Source: Campylobacterales bacterium (GTDB lineage Bacteria; Campylobacterota; Campylobacteria; Campylobacterales; Sulfurimonadaceae). Taken from it: DNA of 64,000 bases. The translations under genes and the position numbers were made by a program. The notes beneath the pieces were generated by a model. The model searched no databases and was not told the DNA's origin. It worked only from the letters and a program-made list of their open reading frames with translations. Where the stretch lies: contig JAFGUB010000007.1 in the NCBI GenBank assembly GCA_016938735.1, positions 1 through 64,000 on the forward strand, written 5' to 3'. This document shows positions 38,337-47,555 of the stretch, in pieces; position 1 is the first letter of the stretch, and every line of letters starts with the position of its first letter.

Positions 38337-39074
38337 CTAAAATCGGTATTTGGCCATGGCCTGAAGCACATCGGTGGACTCTTGGATACGAAAGCCCTCA
38401 AAGCGCTTGTCAAAACGGTAGTGAATCCATTCGCCCCCCAAAAAGAGCCCTTTAGCCCCAAGCGGTTCAAGAGTGTAAAGTAGTTGGGTATGCGCCGTGC
38501 GGTCAAAGCCAGTGAGATCAACAAATCCCTCCAGAGTGAGCCCCCAAAATGGCTGGCTGGCATAGGCAAGGCTAAGCTGGTAGGTGCTGTCCCACTCAAT
38601 GGGCGCACTAAAGCTACGGTGGTAGAGATTGAGCGAACAAAAGGCGAAGCCAGGCAAATCAAGATCGGTACCGATGCCCGCCATATAGGCGGTAAAGTCA
38701 TGCCCAGCGTTGTACTGCGCGGCAAGATAGAGATCCTTGAACGGGCCAAAAACGAGGTCGCTGCGGCTGAGTTTAGAGAGTGAAATGCGCGGGCTGATTT
38801 CGGAGTAGACACTGTTACGCGCCCTGGGCGCGGCACACTCCCCTTCTTCAAAAAAGCAGTGCGTCCCGTCGGCATAGTCCACAAACATAAACAGATCCCC
38901 CGCTTCAAAGGTGCGAAAGTGCTCAAAGGTGAGGGTGGTTTTGGCTCCGTCACGGGTGTCGTAGGCAAAGCTGTCGCCTTTGAAACCTTGAGAATAGAGG
39001 AGTTGAATGTTGGAGCTTTCAAAAGCACCTAAGGCGCTTGCCGCCAGAATGAGCGCGGCGATGAATCTGACCAT
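38337..39074 (-). CDS. Tsx/OmpK-like outer-membrane channel (DUF5020 type)
   Basis: A 245-residue beta-barrel protein with a signal peptide (MVRFIAALILAASALGAF) and a C-terminal phenylalanine (AKYRF) needed for barrel assembly. TLTFEHFRTFEAGDLFMFVDY resembles the strands of the nucleoside-specific Tsx/OmpK family. I start it at 39074, which has GGGAG upstream. It is the first gene of the signalling operon, eight bases before the kinase gene, so it probably admits the ligand that the kinase senses. Confidence 0.75.
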   Translation of the reverse strand: MVRFIAALILAASALGAFESSNIQLLYSQGFKGDSFAYDTRDGAKTTLTFEHFRTFEAGDLFMFVDYADGTHCFFEEGECAAPRARNSVYSEISPRISLSKLSRSDLVFGPFKDLYLAAQYNAGHDFTAYMAGIGTDLDLPGFAFCSLNLYHRSFSAPIEWDSTYQLSLAYASQPFWGLTLEGFVDLTGFDRTAHTQLLYTLEPLGAKGLFLGGEWIHYRFDKRFEGFRIQESTDVLQAMAKYRF

Positions 39075-39138
39075 GATGCACGATCTCCCGTATGATGTTG
39101 GTGGGAGATTGTAGTGCAATAGGGCTTACATGTAAGGC

Positions 39139-41031
39139 TTAGAGCGCCTTGGCCATAATGCGGTTGAGTTTGGTGATGAACTCAGGGGTGTCGTCTAGCT
39201 CCATACCGGCAAAGAGCTTGGCCTGATCGAGCAGGACGCTTGCAGCGTCTTCGATAAGGTTCATGTCGGCGGAGTCGTTGAGCTTTTTGATGAGCTCATG
39301 GTTGGGGTTGATCTGCAGGATCGGCTTGAGTTTGGGCATCTCTTTGGCTTGACCGAACTGCTTCATCATCTTGGCCATCATGTATTCGTGATCGTCTTGA
39401 TCCTCTTTGATCGCAACCGGCGAGTCGGTGAGGTGGGCGGTGGTCTCTACCTTTTTGATCTTCTCGCCCAGCGCGTTTTGGAGTGCGCCGATGAGCCCTT
39501 CAAAGGCTTTGGACTGCTCTTCGACCGCTTTTTTCTCCTCTTCGCTCTCTTCAAATTTGGCGTCGTTGACGTTGACGAATTTGTACTCTTTGTACTCGTG
39601 TACCATCGGAAAGACGATGGTGTCGATCTCTTCGTTGAGGATCAGTACATCCAGCCCTTTGGCTTTGAAGCGCTCCAGTGAGGGCGAGCTTTTGAGCATG
39701 GAGAGGCTCATGTTGCCGGCGATGAAATAGATCTCTTTTTTCTCCTCATCGACATTTTTGATGAAGGTTTCGATATCGGTCTTTTCGCCGGAGTTGAGGC
39801 TGTTAAACGCCAAGAGCTCCAAAATCTTTTCGCGGTTGCCGTAGTCGCTGTAAAGTCCCTCTTTAAGCACGTTGCCGAACTCTTTGTAGAACTTCTCATA
39901 GGTGTCGCGCTCTTTCTCTTTCATCTTGGCCAGTTCGCCGAGCACCTTTTTGACCGAGGCGTTTTTGATCTTGCTCATCACGGGGTTGCTTTGCAAAATC
40001 TCGCGGCTGACGTTGAGCGGCAGGTCTTTGGAGTCGATGACGCCGCGCAAAAAGCGTAGGTAGGTAGGCATCAGCTCTTTTTCATCATCGGTGATAAAGA
40101 CGCGGTTGATGTAGAGCTTGATCCCGCTTTGATAATCGACGCGGTAGAGATCCATGGGCGCTTTGCTTGGGATATAAAAGAGGGTGGTGTACTCGATGGC
40201 TCCTTCGGCTTTGTTGTGAAACCATGTGAGCGGCTCGCTGGAGTCATGCGCGATGGAGGAGTAGAAATCTTTGTACTCCTCATCTTTGATTTCGCTCTTT
40301 GAGAGCGTCCAAAGGGCAGAAGCTTTGTTGATCTGCTCATTTTTCATCTCGGTGCTTGAAGGTTTGGTCTCGTTGCCCTCATCGTCATGCTCAGCGGCGA
40401 TGTAGTGCTCTTTGTCCATAAAGATAGGGAAGGGGATGTGGTTGGAGTACTTTTTGACGATGCCTGAGAGGCGGTAGAAGTCCAAAAACTCGCTCTCATC
40501 TTCCTTTACATGTAAGACGATCTGCGTTCCGTGCGCCTCTTTGGTCGCCTCGCTGATCTCGTATTCGCCGTTGCCTTCGCTTTCCCAAGTGTAGGCTTTT
40601 GCTTCGAGCGCTTTTTTGGAGGTGACGGTGATCTTGTCGGCGATCATAAAGGCGGAGTAGAAGCCCACGCCGAACTGTCCGATCAGCTTAGAGTCGGCTT
40701 TTTGATCGCCGGTGAGTTTTTCTAGGAAGGCTTTGGTGCCCGATTTGGCAATCGTGCCGAGGTTGGCGACGAGGTCTTCATCGTTCATCCCGATACCGCT
40801 GTCGCTGATGGTGAGGGTTTTGGCCTCTTTATCAAAAGCGATGTCGATGCGGGGATTGAAGCTAAGGCCTTTGTAGGCGTCGTCGGTGAGGGTGAGCAGA
40901 TTGAGTTTATCCAGAGCGTCAGAGGCGTTGGAGACAAGTTCGCGCAGGAAAATCTCTTTGTTGGAGTAGAGCGAGTGGATCATCAAGTGCAGGAGTTGAT
41001 TGACTTCGGTCTGAAATTGATGTTTGGCCAT
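39139..41031 (-). CDS. htpG: Hsp90-family chaperone HtpG
   Basis: The 630-residue chaperone has the GHKL ATPase domain with NKEIFLRELVSNASDALDKL near residue 25, DSGIGMNDEDLVANLGTIAKSG near residue 78 and GQFGVGFYSAFM near residue 118, then the middle and C-terminal dimer domains. Length is normal. It is a stand-alone gene with a 193-base divergent region upstream. Confidence 0.97.
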   Translation of the reverse strand: MAKHQFQTEVNQLLHLMIHSLYSNKEIFLRELVSNASDALDKLNLLTLTDDAYKGLSFNPRIDIAFDKEAKTLTISDSGIGMNDEDLVANLGTIAKSGTKAFLEKLTGDQKADSKLIGQFGVGFYSAFMIADKITVTSKKALEAKAYTWESEGNGEYEISEATKEAHGTQIVLHVKEDESEFLDFYRLSGIVKKYSNHIPFPIFMDKEHYIAAEHDDEGNETKPSSTEMKNEQINKASALWTLSKSEIKDEEYKDFYSSIAHDSSEPLTWFHNKAEGAIEYTTLFYIPSKAPMDLYRVDYQSGIKLYINRVFITDDEKELMPTYLRFLRGVIDSKDLPLNVSREILQSNPVMSKIKNASVKKVLGELAKMKEKERDTYEKFYKEFGNVLKEGLYSDYGNREKILELLAFNSLNSGEKTDIETFIKNVDEEKKEIYFIAGNMSLSMLKSSPSLERFKAKGLDVLILNEEIDTIVFPMVHEYKEYKFVNVNDAKFEESEEEKKAVEEQSKAFEGLIGALQNALGEKIKKVETTAHLTDSPVAIKEDQDDHEYMMAKMMKQFGQAKEMPKLKPILQINPNHELIKKLNDSADMNLIEDAASVLLDQAKLFAGMELDDTPEFITKLNRIMAKAL

Positions 41032-41224
41032 AGGGTTGAATCCTTCTAGTCTGAATTTGTGGCGTGGATTGTAGCAAAAAAAGTTAATGTATGCAAGTTA
41101 AATCAATAAAGTTTAGTCTGTCTATATCATACTATATGCATACTCATTGTCATGGATGATCTATTCGTGATTGTGGTACAATATTTGCATCTAAAATTAA
41201 AAAATCTAATCTTAAAGGGTTGAC

Positions 41225-41725
41225 GTGAGTCCACAAAGTAGGGAACAGGAGTTCTTTTTTCCGAATGATCGGTTGCTTGTCAGCAAAACCGATACACGAG
41301 GGATCACCACCTATGCCAATGAAGCCTTCATTGCCATTGCCGGCTACAGTGAAGAGGAGCTGATCGGTAAGCCGCACAATCTGGTGCGCCACCCCGATAT
41401 GCCTAAAGTGATCTTCAAAATGCTCTGGGGTTATCTTAATGCGGGCAGCGAGATCAACGCTTACGTCAAAAACCGTACCAAAAGCGGCGGTTACTATTGG
41501 GTATTGGCCAATGTTACCCCTTCGCGCGACGTTAGCGGCAAAACGATCGGCTTTCACTCGGCCAGACGCAACCCCTCTAAAGAGGCGCTAGAGGTGATCA
41601 AACCGCTCTATGCGCAGTTGCTTGACGCAGAGCGAAGCGGCGGCTTGACGCAGAGCGAAACGGTGTTAGAACGCATATTGAATGATAAAGGAGTGAGCTA
41701 TGAAGAGTTTGTCCTCTCTTTCTAA
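41225..41725 (+). CDS. PAS-domain energy sensor, CetB/Aer-like
   Basis: A 166-residue cytosolic protein that is almost entirely one Aer-type PAS domain ([35 protein letters not shown] and [13 protein letters not shown]), the kind that binds FAD and senses redox state. GTG start with AAAGGG six bases ahead. It overlaps the chemoreceptor gene by 26 bases, the same split arrangement as CetB and CetA of Campylobacter jejuni, in which PAS and transducer are separate proteins. Confidence 0.85.
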   Translation: MSPQSREQEFFFPNDRLLVSKTDTRGITTYANEAFIAIAGYSEEELIGKPHNLVRHPDMPKVIFKMLWGYLNAGSEINAYVKNRTKSGGYYWVLANVTPSRDVSGKTIGFHSARRNPSKEALEVIKPLYAQLLDAERSGGLTQSETVLERILNDKGVSYEEFVLSF

Positions 41726-43130
41726 GGTGCATTACGCCAATTATGCACACATAGGCGTGGTCTCTTTAGGACTGATTGTCTCCTTGCTCTTTTTCGAGTT
41801 TCACTGGGTGACGCTGCTCTTTAATTTGATGAACATTTTGATTGCCCTCTATGCATTTGCACACATTCGCATCACCGAATCGAGCATCGCGGAGTCGGCA
41901 CGAATGGTCTCTTGTGCGACGAAGGGCAATCTTGAAACCCGATTCACGTTTGTCAAAGGCGGCGGCGAGCTGGAGCGGCTAGGCCATGATCTAAACAACT
42001 TTTTTGACGAGATCGAAAGCTTCATCCGCGACATCAACACCTCAATCGAATATGCCAGCAAAGACAAATATTTCCGGCGCGTCAGCACGGTGGGCATCAA
42101 CCCCACCTTCGCCAACACCGGCAAGCTGATCAACCGCAGCATCGATGCGATGGAGGCGGAGAGCAAGAGCAAAGCGCAGGAGCTCTTTGTCTCCGAGCTT
42201 GAGAAGACCGGAAAAAATCTGACCGAAAACTTCAAGATCATTCAGCAGCAGTTACTTGAAAACAACGACGCGCTGCAGTCTCTGGCCAAGCAGTCGCGCG
42301 AAAGCGCGGAGCTCTCACACTCCAACACGACGGTCGTAGGTACCATGAGCGACAACGCCCAGCGCCTAAGCGAGATCGTCTCGACGAACAACGAAGCGGT
42401 CGATGCGCTGACGCAGCGCTCAAGCGAGATCACTTCGGTGGTGGGACTCATCAAAGATATTGCCGATCAGACCAATCTGCTCGCCCTCAACGCAGCCATC
42501 GAAGCGGCGCGCGCCGGAGAGCACGGGCGCGGCTTTGCCGTGGTTGCCGACGAGGTACGCAAACTGGCCGAGAAGACCCAAAAAGCGACGCAGGAGATCG
42601 CCATCTCCGTGCAAACCCTGCAACAAGAGAGCATGGGTATTTCCGAAAACTCGGGTGCACTCTATGAGATCGCCGAGCAGACGAGAGAGAGTGTGGAGGC
42701 ATTGGAGGTGACCATTGAGAAGTTTAACGCCACCTCAGACTCGGTGATGCGCTCGAGCGACAATATGCAAAACCGCAATCTGGTCGTTTTGGCTAAGATC
42801 GATCATATCCTGCTTAAAGCCGATGTGCTTGAGTCGATCGAACGCTTTGAGCACAAGAGCATTCCCGATCACACGACATGTAACTTCGGTCGATGGTACA
42901 CTCAGATGGAGCAGGGCTCTTTTGGACGGCTGCAAAGCTTCAAAGCCCTTGAAGCGCCGCACCGCAAGTTTCATGAGTTGCTTAAAGAGGCGCTTTCCTA
43001 TTTGGGTCAAGAGGATGTTCTGCGCCATAAAGAGCAGATTAAAAAAGATTTTGTGTCGGCTGAAGTACAGACCGCGCTACTCTTTGAAACGATGGATAAG
43101 ATGCTGCTCGAGCACCGCAACCGTCAATAA
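41700..43130 (+). CDS. Methyl-accepting chemotaxis protein, CetA-like, with C-terminal CZB domain
   Basis: A 476-residue transducer with two closely spaced membrane helices (residues 15-60) and no periplasmic domain, a HAMP-like region, and the MCP signalling hairpin [39 protein letters not shown]. The last 120 residues form a chemoreceptor zinc-binding (CZB) domain: [18 protein letters not shown] and PHRKFHEL supply the expected His, Cys, His, His ligands. It should pass the redox signal of the PAS partner to CheA, with zinc or oxidant input through CZB. Confidence 0.88.
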   Translation: MKSLSSLSKVHYANYAHIGVVSLGLIVSLLFFEFHWVTLLFNLMNILIALYAFAHIRITESSIAESARMVSCATKGNLETRFTFVKGGGELERLGHDLNNFFDEIESFIRDINTSIEYASKDKYFRRVSTVGINPTFANTGKLINRSIDAMEAESKSKAQELFVSELEKTGKNLTENFKIIQQQLLENNDALQSLAKQSRESAELSHSNTTVVGTMSDNAQRLSEIVSTNNEAVDALTQRSSEITSVVGLIKDIADQTNLLALNAAIEAARAGEHGRGFAVVADEVRKLAEKTQKATQEIAISVQTLQQESMGISENSGALYEIAEQTRESVEALEVTIEKFNATSDSVMRSSDNMQNRNLVVLAKIDHILLKADVLESIERFEHKSIPDHTTCNFGRWYTQMEQGSFGRLQSFKALEAPHRKFHELLKEALSYLGQEDVLRHKEQIKKDFVSAEVQTALLFETMDKMLLEHRNRQ

Positions 43131-43849
43131 CCGATACGACACAGATAGAGTCCCTGCGCCGGTGCGAGGGCTCTTGAGTAAACCTGCTTACATGTAAGCT
43201 GTTCTTGCAGCATCTGCGGGGTGAGTAAGCCTTCGCTGATCTGCAGTAAAAACCCCACCATCAACCGAATCTGCGATCGTAAAAATCCGTTTCCTTCAAA
43301 GAGCAATACGTGATAGCCCTTGTGGCGGTAGCAGCGCGTTTGGTAGATGCGGCGCAGCGCACTTTGGGTATCGCTGCCGGTTTTCATAAAGTGGGTGAAG
43401 TCGTGCTCCCCTTCAAACAAGCGCATTGCGTCACGCACGCTTTGCGGATCGAACGTGGGCACGAAGGTGACAAAACGCGCCTCAAAGGGGTTTGGCGTTT
43501 GGGTGGAGATAACATAGCGATAGGTACGTCTGCGTGCGCCGTAACGGGCGTGAAAATTCTCATCGACCCTGTCGATACGCCTTACATGTAAGGCAGAGGG
43601 GAGATGGTGGTTAAGCAGGGCACGCAGTCTGCCAAGATCGCTCCAAAACGGCGGCAGAGTTAGATGCACGACCTGTCTTGTGGCGTGGACGTCGCGGTCG
43701 GTGCGCCCTGAGGCAACCGGGGATTCATGGATGCCCAGATTGCGCAGCGTGCGCTCCAGTGTGCCCATCACCGTCTGCGCCGTGGTGGTCTGCACCTGAG
43801 AGCCCATAAAAGCGGAGCCGTCATATGCCAGGATGAGCTTGACTTTCAA
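43124..43849 (-). CDS. truA: tRNA pseudouridine(38-40) synthase
   Basis: A 241-residue enzyme that forms pseudouridine in the anticodon arm. The catalytic aspartate is in [15 protein letters not shown] near residues 46-60. Two TTACATGTAA copies lie in it. It is the last gene of the glmU operon and overlaps the convergent chemoreceptor gene by seven bases. Confidence 0.95.
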   Translation of the reverse strand: MKVKLILAYDGSAFMGSQVQTTTAQTVMGTLERTLRNLGIHESPVASGRTDRDVHATRQVVHLTLPPFWSDLGRLRALLNHHLPSALHVRRIDRVDENFHARYGARRRTYRYVISTQTPNPFEARFVTFVPTFDPQSVRDAMRLFEGEHDFTHFMKTGSDTQSALRRIYQTRCYRHKGYHVLLFEGNGFLRSQIRLMVGFLLQISEGLLTPQMLQEQLTCKQVYSRALAPAQGLYLCRIGY

Positions 43850-44865
43850 AAACGCACCGCCACTTTTGTGCGGTAGAGCCAGTAGCTAAAGAGTAAGAAA
43901 AGCCCCAGAACCACCGGAACGGTGTAAAAGCGCAGCAGATTCTGCAGGCCCAAAACAGCGGTGTAGTAGAGCAAAATCGCCACAAAGAGCGAGAGGTAGA
44001 GGTGCCCTTTTTGGTGGCGTTCATGCACGATGCCCACCGCGCCGATAAAGTAGAGGCTGATGATCGGAAAGAGCGCCAGCAAGATGTCGGTGATGAACAT
44101 CTTGATCTTGCGTTCGCGCCGTTCGGGATCGAGCCAGAAGTTGATCGGGGTGTGGTAGGTGCGCAGGTCTGTGGTGAGCAGGTTGTTGATGGCGGCCTCT
44201 TTGAAGTTCATCTGTGAGAGCTTCTCGTCGGTGTAGGCGAAGCCTTTGCCCTCTTCAAGCTTCAGCGTCAGCACGCCGCCCTGATTTTGCACGGTCGCTT
44301 TTTGCGCCCCTACGAGCAGCTCTTCGCCCTCTTTTTTATGAAACAGAAAAACGTCGCCGTAGCTTTGATCCTTGTTGGCTTTACCGATGTAGAGCAGCCA
44401 GTCGCCAAAGGCGTGGCCGAACTCCGAAGCCGATAGGTTGAACTTCGCCTCCGACTGCTTGAGGCGCAAAAAGTTGGTCGATAGCGTGGTGGCGTGGGGG
44501 AACATCACAAAAAAATCAAAGACCAGTAGAAGGCTCAGCAGCAGCGCGGGTGTACGCAGCGTGCGCAGCACGAAGCGCGGCGTGATACCGAGGCTAAAGA
44601 TGGCGATCATCTCATTATCGCTTGAGAGCCGATGCAGCGCAAGGGCGGCGGCGATGAGAAAGGTGACGGGCAGGGTGTAAAAAAGCAGCTCCGGCAGGAT
44701 AAAGAGATAGAGCATCCCCATCTCGCCTAAACTCACCTGAATCACCGCCGTGTAGGTGGCGAGTTTGATGAGAAAGATCACCGACGCAATGGCAAAGAGC
44801 GGAATGAAGATCGAAAAAAAGAGGATCGTAAAGTGCGAGAGGATGTAACCGCGCAGTCTATCCAT
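43846..44865 (-). CDS. LptF/LptG-family permease (lipopolysaccharide export)
   Basis: A 339-residue inner-membrane protein with three N-terminal and three C-terminal membrane helices flanking a periplasmic beta-jellyroll of about 160 residues, the YjgP/YjgQ architecture. These proteins, with LptB and LptC, lift lipopolysaccharide from the inner membrane. Which of LptF or LptG it is cannot be decided here. I use the ATG at 44865, which overlaps the upstream peptidase gene by eight bases; the longer upstream reading is that gene's other frame. Confidence 0.88.
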   Translation of the reverse strand: MDRLRGYILSHFTILFFSIFIPLFAIASVIFLIKLATYTAVIQVSLGEMGMLYLFILPELLFYTLPVTFLIAAALALHRLSSDNEMIAIFSLGITPRFVLRTLRTPALLLSLLLVFDFFVMFPHATTLSTNFLRLKQSEAKFNLSASEFGHAFGDWLLYIGKANKDQSYGDVFLFHKKEGEELLVGAQKATVQNQGGVLTLKLEEGKGFAYTDEKLSQMNFKEAAINNLLTTDLRTYHTPINFWLDPERRERKIKMFITDILLALFPIISLYFIGAVGIVHERHQKGHLYLSLFVAILLYYTAVLGLQNLLRFYTVPVVLGLFLLFSYWLYRTKVAVRF

Positions 44866-45610
44866 AGAGGCTGTCCAGATAGGCGGCGATGGGGGTGTCG
44901 AAGATAAAGACGATCCAAGTAGCAAGCGCTAAAAAGGGGATAAAGGGGAGCTGCTGGCTCTCTTCATCTCCCTCCTGGCGCAAAATCAACATCGCCGGAA
45001 GGGCGAGCAGTGCAGAGAGAAAGATCGCCGCGAGGGCCAGTTGGCCGCCCAGCAGCGCCCCCATCGTCGCGGCAATCATGATGTCGGCCTCGCCCATCGC
45101 CTCTTTTTTGATGGCGTAGGAGAGATAGAAACGCAAAAGCGTAAAGCCTCCGGCAAAGAGCAGCGCCAGCGTGGCGTGCTCGAGCAGCATCGGCCATGAA
45201 AAGGCGCTGATGACGGCTAGGGTGAGGGCGGAGAGATTGAGCGAATCGGGCACCATCTTGTAGTAAAAATCGATCACCGACAGGGCGAGCAGCAGGATAA
45301 AGACCAGCGCAATGCCCAGTGTCGGCCATGCAATCCCGAGCTTTAAAAAGGTTGCTACAAAAATCAGGCCGCTGAGCAGCTCTACGATGGGGTACTGCGC
45401 CGAGATGCGTGCGCCGCAAAAGGCGCATGTTCCGCGCAAAAAGAGCCACGAAAAGAGCGGGATGTTGTGCCAGGGTTTTAGCTTGGCGTTACATGTAACG
45501 CAGTGCGAAGCGGGAAAGGCGACGTTCTCCTCTTTAGGGATACGCACGATCAGTACGTTGGCAAACGATCCGATCATCGTTCCGAGTATAAAAATCAGTA
45601 GCCATTCCAT
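44858..45610 (-). CDS. Type IV prepilin peptidase (A24 family)
   Basis: A 250-residue membrane aspartyl peptidase and N-methyltransferase. The cytoplasmic zinc loop has CVTCNAKLKPWHNIPLFSW and CAFCGARI; the catalytic aspartates are in SVIDFYYKMVPD and MGEADIMI, where the usual GxGD reads GEAD. It would process pilin-like proteins, including those of DNA uptake machines. A TTACATGTAA copy encodes part of the first cysteine motif (VTCNAK). Confidence 0.92.
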   Translation of the reverse strand: MEWLLIFILGTMIGSFANVLIVRIPKEENVAFPASHCVTCNAKLKPWHNIPLFSWLFLRGTCAFCGARISAQYPIVELLSGLIFVATFLKLGIAWPTLGIALVFILLLALSVIDFYYKMVPDSLNLSALTLAVISAFSWPMLLEHATLALLFAGGFTLLRFYLSYAIKKEAMGEADIMIAATMGALLGGQLALAAIFLSALLALPAMLILRQEGDEESQQLPFIPFLALATWIVFIFDTPIAAYLDSLYG

Positions 45611-45612
45611 CC

Positions 45613-46287
45613 CTAGAGCCCTCCAAAGCGGCGTTCGACGCGCTCAAACGTCGTGAGGATGGATTGTAGCTCATCGGTGCTAAAGTCCGGCCAAAGTGTG
45701 GGGGTAAAAAAGAGTTCGGCGTAGGCGGCTTGCAGCAGCATAAAGTTTGATAGCCGCTGATCGCCGCCGGTGCGAATCAGCAGATCGACCTCCATGCTCA
45801 CATCGAGTGCACGGAGCAGATGCGCTTCGTCGATGGGGTCTGCTTGCGCGATCATGCGACGAATCGCGCGGACGATCTCGTCGCGGCTGCCGTAGTTGAG
45901 CGCGAGTGACTGTGTGAGCCCCTTACATGTAAGGGTAGCCTCTTCGACTTCACGAATGGTGCGCTGCAATGGATCGCTAAAGCGTGAAAGGTCGCCGATC
46001 GCTTCGAAACGGACATCGTTTGCCAGATAGACGTCGCGCTCATTTTTGAGCCAGCGTTCGAGCAGTTTCATCAAAAATTCGACTTCGAGTTTGGGGCGTT
46101 TCCAGTTTTCGGTGCTAAAAGCGTAGAGGGTGAGCCGCTCGATGCGGGAATGGTTGGCGCAAAAGGTGGTGATGTCGCGCACGGTCTCCGCGCCGCGCTC
46201 ATGCCCTTTGACGCGTGCCAGACCGCGGCTCTGTGCCCAGCGTCCGTTGCCGTCCATAATGATGGCGAGGTGGCGGGGGATATTCAT
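45613..46287 (-). CDS. uppS: Undecaprenyl diphosphate synthase
   Basis: A 224-residue cis-prenyltransferase making the C55 lipid carrier for peptidoglycan and O-antigen. Signatures: IIMDGNGRWAQSRG with the catalytic aspartate near residue 11, TLYAFSTENWKRP near residue 54, and LIRTGGDQRLSNFMLLQAAYAELFFTPTLWPDF at the end. Overlaps coaBC by four bases. Confidence 0.96.
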   Translation of the reverse strand: MNIPRHLAIIMDGNGRWAQSRGLARVKGHERGAETVRDITTFCANHSRIERLTLYAFSTENWKRPKLEVEFLMKLLERWLKNERDVYLANDVRFEAIGDLSRFSDPLQRTIREVEEATLTCKGLTQSLALNYGSRDEIVRAIRRMIAQADPIDEAHLLRALDVSMEVDLLIRTGGDQRLSNFMLLQAAYAELFFTPTLWPDFSTDELQSILTTFERVERRFGGL

Positions 46288-47555
46288 GCTTCGAGGTTTT
46301 TGGCCGCGTCGAGCAGACGCAGTGCGAGGGTGAGTTTGTCGGCTTTGGGCAGAATCTGCGTGCCCTCAGAGGTGATGAAATCGATCTGGTGAATCTCAGT
46401 GCCAAAGCTATCCGAGCTTTCAAGCAGATTCAAACAGACCGCATCGGCCCCTTTGGCGCTCAGCAGTGCCGTGGCGTTTTGGTGGGCGTGCGCGGCGTCC
46501 ATTTCGGCTTTAAAGGCGACGGTGGTGATCCCTTCTTTGTTTAGCTCACTCAGCACATCGATGTTTTGCTCCAGCTCCAGCGTCCATGAGCTGCCCAAAT
46601 CGCTCTTTTTGAGCTTGCCGTGTTGGGGAAAGCGGGGGACATAGTCGCTCACGGCTGCCGCCATAAAGAGGTAGGGGCGTTTTTGAATCAAACCGATCTG
46701 CTCTTGGTGCATCAGAGAGGGTTTGGAGAGTTTGCCTTTTTTGGCGATGCGGATTGAGTCGTTAAGATACTCAAGCATCTCTTGTGTATCGTGCACGTCG
46801 ATGGTGTGGATAGGGGGCAAAGCGGTTTCGCGGCGTGTGGCGATCAGGTTCACATCAGCGCCGCGCAGGTAGAGCGCCGTGGCAAGCGCGGAGGCCATTT
46901 TACCGCTGGAGAAGTTGCTTAAGTAGCGTACGTCGTCGATCTTTTCAACCGTACCGCCGCCCGTGACGATCACGCGGCGATCGTGCCAAAAGGGCTCTTG
47001 CAGCAGGACGCGCGCGGTAGCGTAAAAAATCTGTATCGGCTCTGCGAGCGCCCCGTCTCCGACACTTTGGCACGCCAACTCTTTGCTCTGCGTCGCAATC
47101 AGCTCAAACCCCGCGAGGCTCAGCATCTTCAGCGAGCCTTGGGTGATGGGGTTGTGCAGCATCTGGGTATTGGCGGCGGGGGCGATGAGTTTGGCTCCTG
47201 CGAAGGCCAGAGCACTTTGGGTGAGGAGGTTGTCGGCCAGACCGTTGGCCAGCTTGTTGATCGTATGCGCCGAGGCGGGGGCGATGAGCAGTACATCCGC
47301 CCAGTGGGCAAGGCCGATGTGGTTGTGATCACTCGCCCACGACTCGCCCCCTTCAATCAGCACTGCGTTGCGGCTGAGCGCTTCAAGCGTGAGCGGTGTG
47401 ATGAACTTTTGCGCCGCGTCGCTCATCACCACGCGCACCTCTGCACCCGCTTTGATGAAGAGGCGCAGGATTTCGGCGCTTTTATAGGCGGAGATGGAGC
47501 CGCTTACCCCTAGAGCGACCTTTTTGCCGCGCAGCAAATCAGAGGGGATGTTCAC
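46284..47555 (-). CDS. coaBC: Bifunctional phosphopantothenoylcysteine decarboxylase/synthetase
   Basis: A 423-residue fusion for two steps of coenzyme A synthesis. The N-terminal flavin decarboxylase has GVSGSISAYKSAEILR at residues 17-32, the conserved histidine region NHIGLAHWAD near residue 77 and PAANTQM near residue 127; the C-terminal synthetase has VTGGGTVEKIDDVRYLSNFSSGKMA near residue 197 and MAAAVSDYVP. It overlaps glmU and uppS by four bases each. Confidence 0.95.
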   Translation of the reverse strand: MNIPSDLLRGKKVALGVSGSISAYKSAEILRLFIKAGAEVRVVMSDAAQKFITPLTLEALSRNAVLIEGGESWASDHNHIGLAHWADVLLIAPASAHTINKLANGLADNLLTQSALAFAGAKLIAPAANTQMLHNPITQGSLKMLSLAGFELIATQSKELACQSVGDGALAEPIQIFYATARVLLQEPFWHDRRVIVTGGGTVEKIDDVRYLSNFSSGKMASALATALYLRGADVNLIATRRETALPPIHTIDVHDTQEMLEYLNDSIRIAKKGKLSKPSLMHQEQIGLIQKRPYLFMAAAVSDYVPRFPQHGKLKKSDLGSSWTLELEQNIDVLSELNKEGITTVAFKAEMDAAHAHQNATALLSAKGADAVCLNLLESSDSFGTEIHQIDFITSEGTQILPKADKLTLALRLLDAAKNLEA

